DNA of 64,000 nucleotides from an uncultured Granulosicoccaceae bacterium (GCA_938041955.1 CALISD010000061.1:48727-112726); one strand, 5' to 3'. Positions 17,751 to 27,137 are shown, numbered from the stretch's first letter. Program-made: numbers and translations. The notes: generated by a model not told the origin, from the sequence alone.

Positions 17751-18898
17751 TGACTTGCCACCTGATAGCGCTCAATAGTGTCCATGCGAACATCCACACC
17801 CAACCCCGGACCATCGGGCACCTTGATCATTCCTTCATGTAGCACCCATGGGGCGGCGACTAAATCCTGCCTGAAGGGATGAGATGATCGATCGTATTCA
17901 AGGATTGGCTGAGTTGCATACAGCGAATGATTCGTAACAGGGAGCGCGGCGATAAGCTGAAGCGATGCTGCCTGGGCGATAGCGCTACCCCAGACATGCG
18001 GGTTTACCATGACCCCTTTCGACTGGGCCATCGCAGTGATGTCTCTCGCTGCAGTGATACCACCACATGAGCCAACATCTGGCTGGGCTACATCAATCAC
18101 ATCAAGTAAGCGACTAAAGCCGTAAATACTGTGTTCATTCTCGCCAGCCGCGATAGGCACTGACAGCGCTCGTCGCAACTCGCGATACCCTTCAATGTCT
18201 TCTGCTACCAATGGCTCTTCATACCAGCGTACGTTGTGTTCCTCTAATACATGCCCGAGCTTTTCAGCTTCCGCACGACCGTAAGCGTGGTTCGTGTCTA
18301 CCATTAATTCGCATCCATGATCTGCCCCCAACGCACGGCCAATCGCTTCCATAACCGCTATATCATCATCAATTCCAAAACCCAGCTTAATCTTCATCGC
18401 TTTGAACCCGGCCTCACAGTGCTGCACCGCTTCTTCCGCAAGTCGCACTTGCTCCCCTTGCCCTTTTATTCGATAAAAGCCGGTGGCGTACGGTTGAATG
18501 TTCTTTCTAAAAGCCCCACCGAGTAATTGATACACCGGTTGTGAGTAAAAATGCCCGGCGAGATCCCATAGTGCAATATCAATCGCACTTATCCCTGCCA
18601 GCACTGAACCCTTGCGCCCATAATCGCGGGTGCGATGATACATATCGTGCCATAGCACGTTGATATCGAGCGCATCTCGATCCATTAAAATTGGCGTTAA
18701 CGCATGTTTTATTACCGCTGCCGATATCTCCGGTGGCTCCAGGCCCTGCGCGAAGGCCTCACCCCAGCCAGTCAGCCCGTTGTCAGTTTGTACACGAACC
18801 AAAGTCGCTGCGCGCTGGTGCACCCAACCCTGTGAAAAAGCAAACGGTTGATCCAGTGGCGTTTTTAATACAAACACATCAACTGCTATTACTTTCAT
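17747..18898 (-). CDS. Enolase-superfamily (MR/MLE) sugar-acid dehydratase or cycloisomerase, Gci/ACI-like
   Basis: A 383-residue mandelate racemase/muconate lactonizing-type enzyme. KAMKIKLGFG has the KxK base (K169/K171). Metal ligands are in VDTNHAY (D201), WYEEP (E227/E228) and AAGENEHS (E253), and NPHVWGSA holds a C-terminal catalytic histidine (H301). The pattern QPDVGSCGG, PILEYDRSSHPFRQ and VPDGPGLGV is strikingly like Agrobacterium D-galactarolactone cycloisomerase and 3,6-anhydro-L-galactonate cycloisomerase, more than DgoD. The product of either DgoD or ACI chemistry (a 2-keto-3-deoxy-hexonate) would feed the downstream kinase and aldolase. The precise substrate is unresolved. Confidence 0.8.
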   Translation of the reverse strand: MKVIAVDVFVLKTPLDQPFAFSQGWVHQRAATLVRVQTDNGLTGWGEAFAQGLEPPEISAAVIKHALTPILMDRDALDINVLWHDMYHRTRDYGRKGSVLAGISAIDIALWDLAGHFYSQPVYQLLGGAFRKNIQPYATGFYRIKGQGEQVRLAEEAVQHCEAGFKAMKIKLGFGIDDDIAVMEAIGRALGADHGCELMVDTNHAYGRAEAEKLGHVLEEHNVRWYEEPLVAEDIEGYRELRRALSVPIAAGENEHSIYGFSRLLDVIDVAQPDVGSCGGITAARDITAMAQSKGVMVNPHVWGSAIAQAASLQLIAALPVTNHSLYATQPILEYDRSSHPFRQDLVAAPWVLHEGMIKVPDGPGLGVDVRMDTIERYQVASQ

Positions 18899-18945
18899 CT
18901 TGTTACCAGATCAATTAACTAGAATATTGTGCTGAGACAGCAGAT

Positions 18946-19743
18946 CTACTTGCCGGTAAATACCGGTTTTCGCTTTTCATTGAACGCCGATACACCTTCA
19001 AGTCGATCATCGGTTGAGACCAATCGATTGTAAGCCTCCACCTCAAAAGCCATTCCGTCAGACAATGACATTTGCTGCCCTTTGTGGATTGCCTGCTTGG
19101 CCTGTCTCACTGCAAGCGGCGCATTGGATGCGATACGTGCGGCAATTTCAAGCACTGCCACGTTCAGTGCTTCGACGGTGGGAAAGACGGCATTGACCAG
19201 TCCCCACTCCATGGCTTGTATGGCCGTAAAAGGGCTGCCACTGAGAATCAATTCCTTGGCTCTACGCTCACCGATCGCTCGTGCCAGAGTCTGTGTTCCA
19301 CCAATACCGGGAATAATCCCCAGACGGGTCTCGGTTTGAGCAAACTTTGCATGCTCTACAGCGTAGACAAAATCCAGCGCAGCCACTAACTCGCAGCCAC
19401 CGCCATAGGCCGCGCCGTTGATCGCGCCAATAACAGGCACTGGACAAGCGATCACCGCGCGGGCCATTCTTTCAAAAACCAAATGTTGCTGCTGCCAGGC
19501 GTTATCTGACATTCCGTTTCGTTCTTTCAAATCCCCACCGGCACAGAAAGCTTTTTCTCCACATCCGGTAACAATCACCACACGATGCCGGTTAGGGTGC
19601 AACCCTAAGAACTCAAACACGTCAGTAATATCGTGTGCCATCTGCGTGTTGAACGCGTTTGACGCTGTCAATCGATTTAGTGTGACAAGCAAAAGATGCT
19701 CAGCTGGTTCTGTGATAGTGAGCGTAGAATAGTCAGGCAGCAT
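18946..19743 (-). CDS. Enoyl-CoA hydratase/isomerase family protein
   Basis: A 265-residue crotonase-fold enzyme. The oxyanion-hole segment FCAGGDLKER and AINGAAYGGGCELVAALDF are conserved. Both catalytic glutamates of hydratases are present, in GGGCELV and in QTETRLGIIPGIGGTQ, so a hydratase reaction (2-enoyl-CoA to 3-hydroxyacyl-CoA) is possible. It lies 47 bases upstream of the enolase-superfamily gene on the same strand and may be the first gene of that transcript. However, its chemistry does not obviously fit sugar-acid breakdown. Confidence 0.85.
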   Translation of the reverse strand: MLPDYSTLTITEPAEHLLLVTLNRLTASNAFNTQMAHDITDVFEFLGLHPNRHRVVIVTGCGEKAFCAGGDLKERNGMSDNAWQQQHLVFERMARAVIACPVPVIGAINGAAYGGGCELVAALDFVYAVEHAKFAQTETRLGIIPGIGGTQTLARAIGERRAKELILSGSPFTAIQAMEWGLVNAVFPTVEALNVAVLEIAARIASNAPLAVRQAKQAIHKGQQMSLSDGMAFEVEAYNRLVSTDDRLEGVSAFNEKRKPVFTGK

Positions 19744-19888
19744 ATGAAGTCAGCTATGTAGATCGAGAGTCCCTGGCAATATAGGCAAAATGCGCGGCCA
19801 CTGCAATTAGCTTCAATCACTAAACGGCGCATCTTCACTTTGACCATCGATATACTCACACCACCAATCTGATTTACACTGGGCGTAT

Positions 19889-20593
19889 ATGGAAAACAAA
19901 GAAAAACTCAACAGAGAGTCTCTGTTAAATGGCGATATACACGCCCTCGCCGCAAGTCGGCCAGGCGTCATTCAGTTGATGCCGGACGACGAGCGCAACC
20001 AGATGGTGGCAGAACTCATCGCCAATGCCCCGTCAAAAACAGAAATCTGGGTTTTTGCCTACGGTTCACTGATTTGGAACCCGGCCATCGAGTTCGATTC
20101 AAAGTGCCGCTGTACCATACAAGGCTACCACCGAAGCTTCTGCTTTTGGACCATGTTCGGTCGTGGCAGTGAAGAACAGCCCGGCTTGATGATGGGACTT
20201 GAACCCGGTGGTGACTGCGACGGTATTGCCTACCGAATCGGCGCCGATGCATTAGAATCTGAAATCGACATTCTGTTCCGTCGGGAGATGCTTTCCTACG
20301 TATACAAACCCACCTGGATCAAAGCACAGGCCAGTGATGACCCTGACAACGTAATAGACGTACTGACGTTTGTGGTTAACGAAGAGAACGACCGTTTTTG
20401 TGGTGAGATGGACGAACAGACACTCATCCGTACGATTGCAATTGCAGAGGGCGCAATCGGTCGAAATTGTGATTACCTGTATCAGCTTGTTGATCATCTT
20501 GATGAGCTGGGATTCGAAGACCCCACCATGACGCTTCTTGAAAAGAAGGTGCGACAATATCGGTCAGAAAGATCATCCACTGATCAATTATAG
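19889..20593 (+). CDS. chaC: ChaC-type gamma-glutamylcyclotransferase (glutathione-specific)
   Basis: A 234-residue cytosolic enzyme. VFAYGSLIWNPA is the hallmark substrate-binding loop of the gamma-glutamylcyclotransferase fold. CTIQGYHRSFCFWTMFGRGS and LFRREML (with the catalytic glutamate) match ChaC. ChaC cleaves glutathione to 5-oxoproline and Cys-Gly. The first 45 residues form a helical extension usual for bacterial ChaC. It is followed after 38 bases by the CHM isomerase gene, probably on the same transcript. Confidence 0.88.
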   Translation: MENKEKLNRESLLNGDIHALAASRPGVIQLMPDDERNQMVAELIANAPSKTEIWVFAYGSLIWNPAIEFDSKCRCTIQGYHRSFCFWTMFGRGSEEQPGLMMGLEPGGDCDGIAYRIGADALESEIDILFRREMLSYVYKPTWIKAQASDDPDNVIDVLTFVVNEENDRFCGEMDEQTLIRTIAIAEGAIGRNCDYLYQLVDHLDELGFEDPTMTLLEKKVRQYRSERSSTDQL

Positions 20594-20631
20594 CGCGTGA
20601 TGCAAAACCGCTCGAACGAAGAATTTAGCTA

Positions 20632-21015
20632 ATGCCACATTTCAGTTTTGAATATTCAGCCAACCTTGAAGACATTGTCAACATAACAGAGCTTTGTTCC
20701 GTAATAAGGCAAGCTGCTATCGAAAGCGGTTTATTCCCGATGCCGGGGATCCGCGTACGTGGCTTCAAAGCCGAACACTATTCAATAGCAGACGGTGATA
20801 CGAAGCACGCGTTTATCGATCTGTCTGTGCGTCTTCGTGAAGGTCGGCCGCAAGACAAAAAAGAAGCCGCGACCCATGCAATTTTCGAAGCCATGAAAAA
20901 CTATATGCAGCCGGCGCTCGACAAAAGCTCAATCGCCTTGTCTATGGAAATGCGTGACATTGATGCAAGCCTGAGCCCAAAGGCCGGGACAATACGCGAC
21001 CACCTGCCAACTTAA
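20632..21015 (+). CDS. 5-carboxymethyl-2-hydroxymuconate delta-isomerase
   Basis: A 127-residue protein of the tautomerase superfamily. MPHFSFEYSANL begins with Met-Pro, so Pro1 becomes the catalytic base after Met removal. FPMPGIRVRGF, HAFIDLSVRLREGR and the C-terminal SMEMRDIDASLSPKAGTI fit HpaF/HpcD (CHMI) of the homoprotocatechuate pathway. No other homoprotocatechuate gene lies in the window, so its physiological substrate is open. Isolated CHMI genes are common in proteobacteria. Confidence 0.85.
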   Translation: MPHFSFEYSANLEDIVNITELCSVIRQAAIESGLFPMPGIRVRGFKAEHYSIADGDTKHAFIDLSVRLREGRPQDKKEAATHAIFEAMKNYMQPALDKSSIALSMEMRDIDASLSPKAGTIRDHLPT

Positions 21016-21176
21016 ACAGAAGAAGACCGAAACTTAGTCGCCGTAAAATTATAAAGATCCTTTAGCGGTCATGGATCGTTATTCGACCACCTGCATTATA
21101 CAAATGCAATACCGTATCCTTTTAGAAGGCATTATCAACCGGGAATTAGTGTCCTGACCGTACCGTTCGAATCCAA

Positions 21177-22469
21177 CTACACCCGTCTTGGCAAATCCAT
21201 CTTCTGCCTGCGCTCCCACAACGCTTTTCGACTAATGCCGAGCTTGCTGGCAAGTTCAGTTTCAGAGAGCCGATCTTCGAAATTTAATACAAAGTACCGG
21301 AAGTAGGCATCGAGACTTAAATCAAGCCCGGTGTGGGACGCTTTACCGTCGATTACGTTTATGCCCAGGTGTACCGGTTTTATCTCTTCTGAATCAACCA
21401 TCAGCACAGCTCGTTCAATAACACTCTTTAACTCATTAATGTTGCCTGGCCACTGATAAGCTTGCAGGGCGTGCGCAGAATCTGTTGACAAAACGATGCG
21501 ACGCTTTCGATAACGTTTTACAAACAGACGCAGGTACTGCGCTGTCAATGGAGCGATATCATCGCGTCTCTCACGAAGAGGCAGTGACGGAAAAATGTTA
21601 TCACCAAAGAGATCAGCCAATGTTGTGTGCAGCAGATTTTCTTTTACCGCAACAGGAGGTGGATCTATCGCGAGTACAATGAGCCGCACATTCGGTGGAC
21701 GCCGTCTGCTTTTTGCCTCTAACAGTTGCGTCGCCAGCGCCAACTGTTGATCAAGAGATAACACACTAATGCTTCTTACAACTAATGTTCCTCCATGTGC
21801 CGCTTGCAGTAAACCACTTCCCGGTCGCCGATCATCTTTTTGTGCGCCGAACAGTAAACCTTCGATCTCAGCAGTCTGATACATGGGGAGATCGGCAAAC
21901 ACCAACGGCCCTCTGTTACGTTCACTGTTCTCGTGGCACAAACGAGACAGCAATTCTTTGCCCGTTCCGCGCTCGCCCTGTAAATACACAAATTGATCAT
22001 CTGCCGAAAGATTTTTTATCCCTTCAATAGACTTCTGCATGGTCGGGCTTAACGATTCAACTTCGGTCTGCGGGTAGAGTCGATTCAAATCTCTGCGCAT
22101 GGCGGCATTTTGTGCAGATAACCTGTTTTCACGCAGCGAGCGCGCGATGGTCATCAGTAACTCATCATGATCAAACGGTTTACTAATGTAGTCAGCCGCA
22201 CCGAGCTTCATAGACTCAACCGCAGAACGCACACTGGCATAGCTGGTCATCATGATGACCGGCACCTGCTCACTGTAATTTAGTATCTGATTACCGTCCG
22301 GGCCAGGTAAGCGTATATCAGCAAGGATCAAATCAAACGATTCCGGATAGTGGCTAAGCGCTTCTTCAAGATTGGCCGCACCCACCACTTCGTAATTATT
22401 GCGTTCGAGCAAACGCATAATCTGTTTTCGGATGATGTCTTCATCTTCGAGCAGTAAAATTCTATTCAT
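21177..22469 (-). CDS. NtrC-family response regulator with degenerate AAA+ domain
   Basis: A 430-residue protein: receiver domain at residues 1-115 (LADIRLP with phospho-acceptor D51, K97 in SKPFD), a sigma-54-activator-like AAA+ domain at about 138-370, and a Fis-type HTH at 400-428 (TELASKLGISRKALWERR). Walker A is intact (GERGTGKE, 165-172). The GAFTGA sigma-54 contact loop expected after LLFG at 205-208 is replaced by AQKDDRRPGSG. Walker B reads GGTLVVRSI instead of GGTLFLDEI, so both acidic catalytic residues are lost. It may act without sigma-54 or ATP hydrolysis. It overlaps the kinase gene by 8 bases. Confidence 0.9.
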   Translation of the reverse strand: MNRILLLEDEDIIRKQIMRLLERNNYEVVGAANLEEALSHYPESFDLILADIRLPGPDGNQILNYSEQVPVIMMTSYASVRSAVESMKLGAADYISKPFDHDELLMTIARSLRENRLSAQNAAMRRDLNRLYPQTEVESLSPTMQKSIEGIKNLSADDQFVYLQGERGTGKELLSRLCHENSERNRGPLVFADLPMYQTAEIEGLLFGAQKDDRRPGSGLLQAAHGGTLVVRSISVLSLDQQLALATQLLEAKSRRRPPNVRLIVLAIDPPPVAVKENLLHTTLADLFGDNIFPSLPLRERRDDIAPLTAQYLRLFVKRYRKRRIVLSTDSAHALQAYQWPGNINELKSVIERAVLMVDSEEIKPVHLGINVIDGKASHTGLDLSLDAYFRYFVLNFEDRLSETELASKLGISRKALWERRQKMDLPRRV

Positions 22470-25425
22470 ACGAACCGGGTATCGCTTGATTCATTTGCTG
22501 AGCGGGAGCTGATGGAATTCGAATTTCAAAGCAAGCACCGGGGGTGACATGCGGGTCTATGGAAATTTTACCACCGTGGTCACTCACCAAACTGTAAACC
22601 AGTGATAGACCTAGTCCGGTCCCCTGACCGACAGGTTTGGTGGTATAAAACGGTTCAAAGATTCGGGACTGGTCTTCCGCATTGATTCCAGAACCGTAGT
22701 CACGAACCCTCACTAAATGCATGCCTTCTTTTGATTGGCCGGATATATCGACACTACCACTCGAATCTGAAACATCACAAGCGTTGTTAAGCAGGTTAAC
22801 AAATATCTGCACCAATTGCCGTTCGCTACCCGAAACCCATAAAGATTGGTCAAAGTCCACATTAAAACGAATGTGCCTGGCTTGCTCGGAAAGTGTCACT
22901 AACTGGATGGCCTGCTGTACACAGTCATTGAGCTCGATCCGCTCACGCTCCTCCCAACCTATGGGTTCATTACGTGCAAAGGCAAGTAATGAAGTCACAA
23001 TTTCATTAATGCGCTTAACCTGTGTCAGTATATCTTCAGCGTCTTCTTGTTGTGTCGGTGATTGCGCACTTTGATTTTGCGCAATACTCGCAATACCCGT
23101 GAGCGGGTTACCTATCTCATGTGCAACGCCTGCGGCCAGGCGACCAATGGACGCCAGCCGCTCACTATGCACAAGCTCCGACTCAAGCAAATCAATATTG
23201 GTACGATCTTCCACCAATATTACCTGGCCGCTTGCCGGCCCTCTGCTGCCTACCTGGGTTGTGACCATCGCTTTATGGAAGTTAAATGATTTATTGCCGC
23301 TCTCAAGCTCGGTTGGATGTTTAAAGATGTGATCCTTGTTAGATTCGGCAAAGTCAAACAACAGTGTATTCCACGGTGCAGGTAATTCATGTAGTTTACT
23401 TTGCCGCGCCACTTTGTCATCAATGCCTGAAATATTCTGCATGGCCTGATTCCAGATCAGAATGCCGCCATCCGGCCCGAAAGAACAAACCCCCAGCGGT
23501 AATTCATGCAACACGCTTCTAAGATAGCGCCGCAGCTCATCCAGCTCTTTCGTCATACCGCGCATTTGCGCGCTTGATGTTTCAAGGCGAACCTCCATCG
23601 CACGCAAGGTTTCTGTGAGTGCCAGGTGCGCGGGCTGATCGAGCTCAAGGTGGCCACGCAATGTTAACCGCGCGACCGTCGGACCAAGTAAGCCGGACAG
23701 GTTTCTCTCCAGCCGCTCATGCAACAGTCTTAAATCAACTGCACGCATTTTTTTATCATTGAGCTCCAGCTCATGCACCGCACGATAGACTTCCTGCTCA
23801 GCCGCCTCTTTACCCAGAATTTGTTCAAGCTGCGTTATGTAATCAGCACTTGAACGGGCAATTACCAAACCCGACAACGGCCTGATGGTATCAGATACAC
23901 AGGCGTGAGCCGCCTCACTCTCTTCAGTGCTTAACCTGGTGAGCAACGAGCCAACAATATAGAGCAGGCAATTTACCGTTAAGGAGCAAAACGTAGAAAT
24001 GCTCCAGACATCAACTCCGGTAAAACCAAGACTGTTGGTCAGACGTTCCATACTACCGATGGTCGCGGTATCTGTGAGCAACGGCAGAATTAGAAAAATG
24101 AACCAGACCAACGCACCGCCGAACAAGCCTGCGAGAAACCCGGTTTGGGTAGCACGCGTCCAGAACAACAAACCAAGTACACCAGGCAACAATTGAATCG
24201 CCGCAACAAACGAGATCAGTCCAAGACTGGCCAGCCCTTCATGCAACTCAATAACAAGGTAGAAGCCATAACCGGCAGCAATAATGGCGGCAATAATAAC
24301 GCGCTTGCTCCATACCAACCTCCGGTATAAATTGGTGTCCGGATTGTTTGCAGAGATACTCACTGGTAGTAACAAGTGGTTTAAGCACATATACGACAGA
24401 GAGAGCGTGGTGACTATCATCATCGCACTCGCAGCAGACAATCCACCGACAAATACCAACAACGCCAGCCATTTATTGCCGAGTGACATCGCCATGCCCA
24501 GAACGTAAAAATCAGGCGGATTCGTGAGTGCCAGATGTTTGCCTGCCCACAGTATGGGAAAGATAGGCAGGTTCAAAAGTAACAAGTACAAAGGAAACAT
24601 CCAGTACGCAGTACTCAGTGAGCGGGGCTTTATATTTTCAACAAATGTCATATGGTATTGCCGTGGCAATAAAAACGCCGCCCCGAATGCCAGCAGCAAC
24701 AGAGTACTCCACAACGATGAACTGACAGGTTCATACATGGCGGTCAGTTCATCGGGATTGCTGACCAACCATTGATCCATGGAATCGACACTACCAAACA
24801 CGCCATACACCGCAAATAAGCCGGCAACCAATAGTGCGATCAGCTTGACAGCAGATTCAAATGCAATCGCCACCACCAGGCCCGAGTGTTTTTCTCTGGA
24901 AGTTAAATGCCGTGCACCAAAGGCAACGCTGAAGATAATAATCACCACGCAAAACACCAGCGCCAGTAAATTCGGTGCTGCCTCTTTGGCCAGCACCTGA
25001 ATTGATCGCGTCACAGCAGTGATCTGCAGAGAGATGTAGGGAAGTATTCCCATCAGCATAAAGACAGTGACCGAGAAACCAGTGGCACGACCACCGTACC
25101 GAAACGCAAGCAGATCCGCGATTGAAGACAACTGATAGTCGCGACACAGCCTTAAGATGGGCGCCAGCAAATACGGGCCGAGTAAAAACGCCGCAGTAAC
25201 CCCCAGATAGATTGTCAGGAACGCTAATCCGCTACTGTTCGCCAACCCGACGCTGCCGTAAAACGTCCATGACGTTGCATAGACCCCCAGTGAGAGAGAG
25301 TAGATGGCGGGATGCTCAATAAGACGCCTGGGTATGTGGCCGTTTTCACCGGCGTAGGCGATCAGAAATAGCACCCCCAGATACGCCAATGCAACGACGA
25401 ACAACAGCCACAGCTCAATCCCCAT
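22462..25425 (-). CDS. CbrA-like sensor kinase with Na+/solute symporter domain
   Basis: About 987 residues from the ATG at 25425. This start overlaps the upstream small gene by 11 bases and directly precedes the first TM; the frame remains open to 25491. An SSS-family transporter domain with about 12-13 TMs (to about residue 500; WTFYGSVGLANSSG, SIADLLAFRYGGRA) is followed by a helical linker and a PAS domain (LHELPLGVCSFGPDGGILIW). The HisKA (SIGRLAAGVAHEIGNPLTGI) and HATPase_c (NLLNNACD, DYGSGI, GTGLGLSLV) domains follow. This is the CbrA/ActP-kinase layout used to sense carbon or amino-acid supply. Its partner regulator follows with overlapping codons. Confidence 0.9.
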   Translation of the reverse strand: MGIELWLLFVVALAYLGVLFLIAYAGENGHIPRRLIEHPAIYSLSLGVYATSWTFYGSVGLANSSGLAFLTIYLGVTAAFLLGPYLLAPILRLCRDYQLSSIADLLAFRYGGRATGFSVTVFMLMGILPYISLQITAVTRSIQVLAKEAAPNLLALVFCVVIIIFSVAFGARHLTSREKHSGLVVAIAFESAVKLIALLVAGLFAVYGVFGSVDSMDQWLVSNPDELTAMYEPVSSSLWSTLLLLAFGAAFLLPRQYHMTFVENIKPRSLSTAYWMFPLYLLLLNLPIFPILWAGKHLALTNPPDFYVLGMAMSLGNKWLALLVFVGGLSAASAMMIVTTLSLSYMCLNHLLLPVSISANNPDTNLYRRLVWSKRVIIAAIIAAGYGFYLVIELHEGLASLGLISFVAAIQLLPGVLGLLFWTRATQTGFLAGLFGGALVWFIFLILPLLTDTATIGSMERLTNSLGFTGVDVWSISTFCSLTVNCLLYIVGSLLTRLSTEESEAAHACVSDTIRPLSGLVIARSSADYITQLEQILGKEAAEQEVYRAVHELELNDKKMRAVDLRLLHERLERNLSGLLGPTVARLTLRGHLELDQPAHLALTETLRAMEVRLETSSAQMRGMTKELDELRRYLRSVLHELPLGVCSFGPDGGILIWNQAMQNISGIDDKVARQSKLHELPAPWNTLLFDFAESNKDHIFKHPTELESGNKSFNFHKAMVTTQVGSRGPASGQVILVEDRTNIDLLESELVHSERLASIGRLAAGVAHEIGNPLTGIASIAQNQSAQSPTQQEDAEDILTQVKRINEIVTSLLAFARNEPIGWEERERIELNDCVQQAIQLVTLSEQARHIRFNVDFDQSLWVSGSERQLVQIFVNLLNNACDVSDSSGSVDISGQSKEGMHLVRVRDYGSGINAEDQSRIFEPFYTTKPVGQGTGLGLSLVYSLVSDHGGKISIDPHVTPGACFEIRIPSAPAQQMNQAIPGSYE

Positions 25426-25633
25426 CACGCTCACCTTTGCTGTCAGTGCCGCGCTTGCTATTTGACCCGCTGAAGTAATTGTCGATGGCAACCAGGATGA
25501 TCAACACCAGCCAAAACAGAAACACCGTGTACCACGGAAGATTGCGCTCCGCCCACCAGCGGGAAAACGGTGAATGAAAAACGAAGATGGCACCCAGCAC
25601 CAACAGCAGCGCGTGCCCTGAGTAACGGAGCAT
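25415..25633 (-). CDS. Small two-TM protein coupled to the CbrA-like kinase (CbrX-like)
   Basis: From the ATG at 25633 this is 72 residues with two hydrophobic segments (SGHALLLVLGAIFVF and VFLFWLVLIILVAI) and a charged tail. The frame is open to 25813 and a longer form of up to 132 residues cannot be excluded, though that would leave 13 bases to the divergent gene. Its stop overlaps the kinase start by 11 bases (ATGGGGATTGA). Pseudomonas has a small ORF called cbrX in the same place, coupled to cbrA translation. The position suggests a counterpart; sequence homology was not tested. Confidence 0.65.
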   Translation of the reverse strand: MLRYSGHALLLVLGAIFVFHSPFSRWWAERNLPWYTVFLFWLVLIILVAIDNYFSGSNSKRGTDSKGERDGD

Positions 25634-25826
25634 CAGTGAGTAGTGCCTGTTAGATAAAATTTCATATACTTGCCTGAGAACTGATTGCAACCTTACTGGG
25701 GTGTCACTGACTAAACTACCGAGCGTACCTGGCGTTGTTATCCGTTCCATTTCAGACACATAGTGCGACAATAGCCGCACCTGGTGATGTATCTTACTCC
25801 TCCATTTTATCAACAGCCAATTCGCA

Positions 25827-26318
25827 ATGAAACCAACACTTTACCCAATTCAGACAATCGGCCGAGGCTCACTATACGCAATGCCAATGCCTTCAACGGA
25901 ATGCCTTGGGGAGAATCTTAGAACCATAAGCGAACAGGGCATTGATAAAATTCTGTGCTTGATGCAGAAAGATGAATCAGACTCACTCGGACTGCAGGAT
26001 CAAGAGTCGGGTTGCGTACATCACGGGATGGAATTCCAACGATTTGAGATTCCGGATTACGGCGTGCCGGACCTTTATGATCTTAAGGCGCTGATCGCAC
26101 AGATTCACCCTGAAGTCATTGACGGCACAAATCTGCTGGTGCATTGCCGCGGTGGGATCGGGCGTACCGGGTTAGTCTGCTGTTGCTTGTTAATCGCCAC
26201 CAAGTTGTGCGCATCTGACGCCATAGCACTGATGACCGCCAAACGCGGGTGCACTGTGCCTGAAACACAAGCGCAAATTGATCTGATCAGCCAATTTGAG
26301 CAGGATGGCAGAGCCTGA
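25827..26318 (+). CDS. Dual-specificity/tyrosine phosphatase
   Basis: A 163-residue cysteine-dependent phosphatase. VHCRGGIGRTG (residues 105-115) is the Cx5R P-loop with nucleophile C107 and R113. IPDYGVPD at about 75-82 offers the general-acid aspartate. The whole resembles CDKN3-like and cyanobacterial/proteobacterial DSPs with a single compact domain. It hydrolyses phosphotyrosine or phosphoserine/threonine esters, or small phosphorylated molecules. No cognate kinase is adjacent. It diverges from the CbrX-like gene. Confidence 0.85.
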   Translation: MKPTLYPIQTIGRGSLYAMPMPSTECLGENLRTISEQGIDKILCLMQKDESDSLGLQDQESGCVHHGMEFQRFEIPDYGVPDLYDLKALIAQIHPEVIDGTNLLVHCRGGIGRTGLVCCCLLIATKLCASDAIALMTAKRGCTVPETQAQIDLISQFEQDGRA

Positions 26319-26390
26319 TCAGAAGCCACACATGCTTACTCATTAACGATAGAATTCGTCCTCAATATCCTCTGCCAGGCCATATTCAAC

Positions 26391-27137
26391 ATGCAATGCA
26401 CTGTCGTGCTGGTAAGACCCAAGTACCCTCGAAACATTGGCATGGTATCGCGCGCAATGTGCAATTTCGGGCACACACGCCTGGTCTTGATCGACCCCCT
26501 TTGTGAGCTCGATCGAAATGCCAGCAAAGGGGCGGCCGAAGGTCAGCAACCCTTACGAGAATGCGTGACTTATGAATCATGGGATGACTACGCAAAGCAT
26601 GAATCTGACGGACCGCGTATCGCTTACAGCCGCCGAGGCGGGCGTCGTCGACCGGTTATCGATATTGACGAACTAACCGAATGGGCACCACTTAGCGACG
26701 GGCGTCCGGTCTCACTGATCTTTGGCCCGGAAGATCATGGTTTATCACGGGAAGATCTGCAGTGGGCACATCGAACCTGCACACTGGATATACCGGGGCC
26801 TGTAAAGAGTTTGAATCTATCGCATGCAGTGTGCCTGGCACTGTCACAGCTACCGAAACTAAAAGCTTCAGAAGAGGTTCGACCGCCGGAACCCGTACAA
26901 CAACCGGATGATGACTTAAAACGCTGGCTCACGGCACTGAACTTTGATATCTCGAGTAAAAACTGGAATGCGTTTTATGCCTTGCGGCAGATGATCATGA
27001 AGGCCAACCCGACGCAAAAAGAGATGGCATTGTTTCATTCGATCATCGAGCAAACGTTACGCAAGATGGACCACACTGACCGCCCGGGTGCAGAGGCTGT
27101 TGTGACAAATGCAGCCACCAAAACCACCGATCAGTGA
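26391..27137 (+). CDS. TrmJ-like SPOUT RNA methyltransferase
   Basis: A 248-residue TrmH-family group 1 enzyme. VVLVRPKYPRNIGMVSRAMC is motif 1, VSLIFGPEDHGLSREDLQ motif 2 and LDIPGPVKSLNLSHAVCLAL motif 3. TrmJ methylates 2'-O of tRNA position 32. The C-terminal extension (residues about 175-248, including FYALRQMIMKANPTQKE) is the helical region of the TrmJ/LasT group. However, the substrate loop CVTYESWDDYAKHES differs from well-known TrmJ, so specificity is inferred. It ends 7 bases inside the convergent GMC gene. Confidence 0.82.
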   Translation: MQCTVVLVRPKYPRNIGMVSRAMCNFGHTRLVLIDPLCELDRNASKGAAEGQQPLRECVTYESWDDYAKHESDGPRIAYSRRGGRRRPVIDIDELTEWAPLSDGRPVSLIFGPEDHGLSREDLQWAHRTCTLDIPGPVKSLNLSHAVCLALSQLPKLKASEEVRPPEPVQQPDDDLKRWLTALNFDISSKNWNAFYALRQMIMKANPTQKEMALFHSIIEQTLRKMDHTDRPGAEAVVTNAATKTTDQ

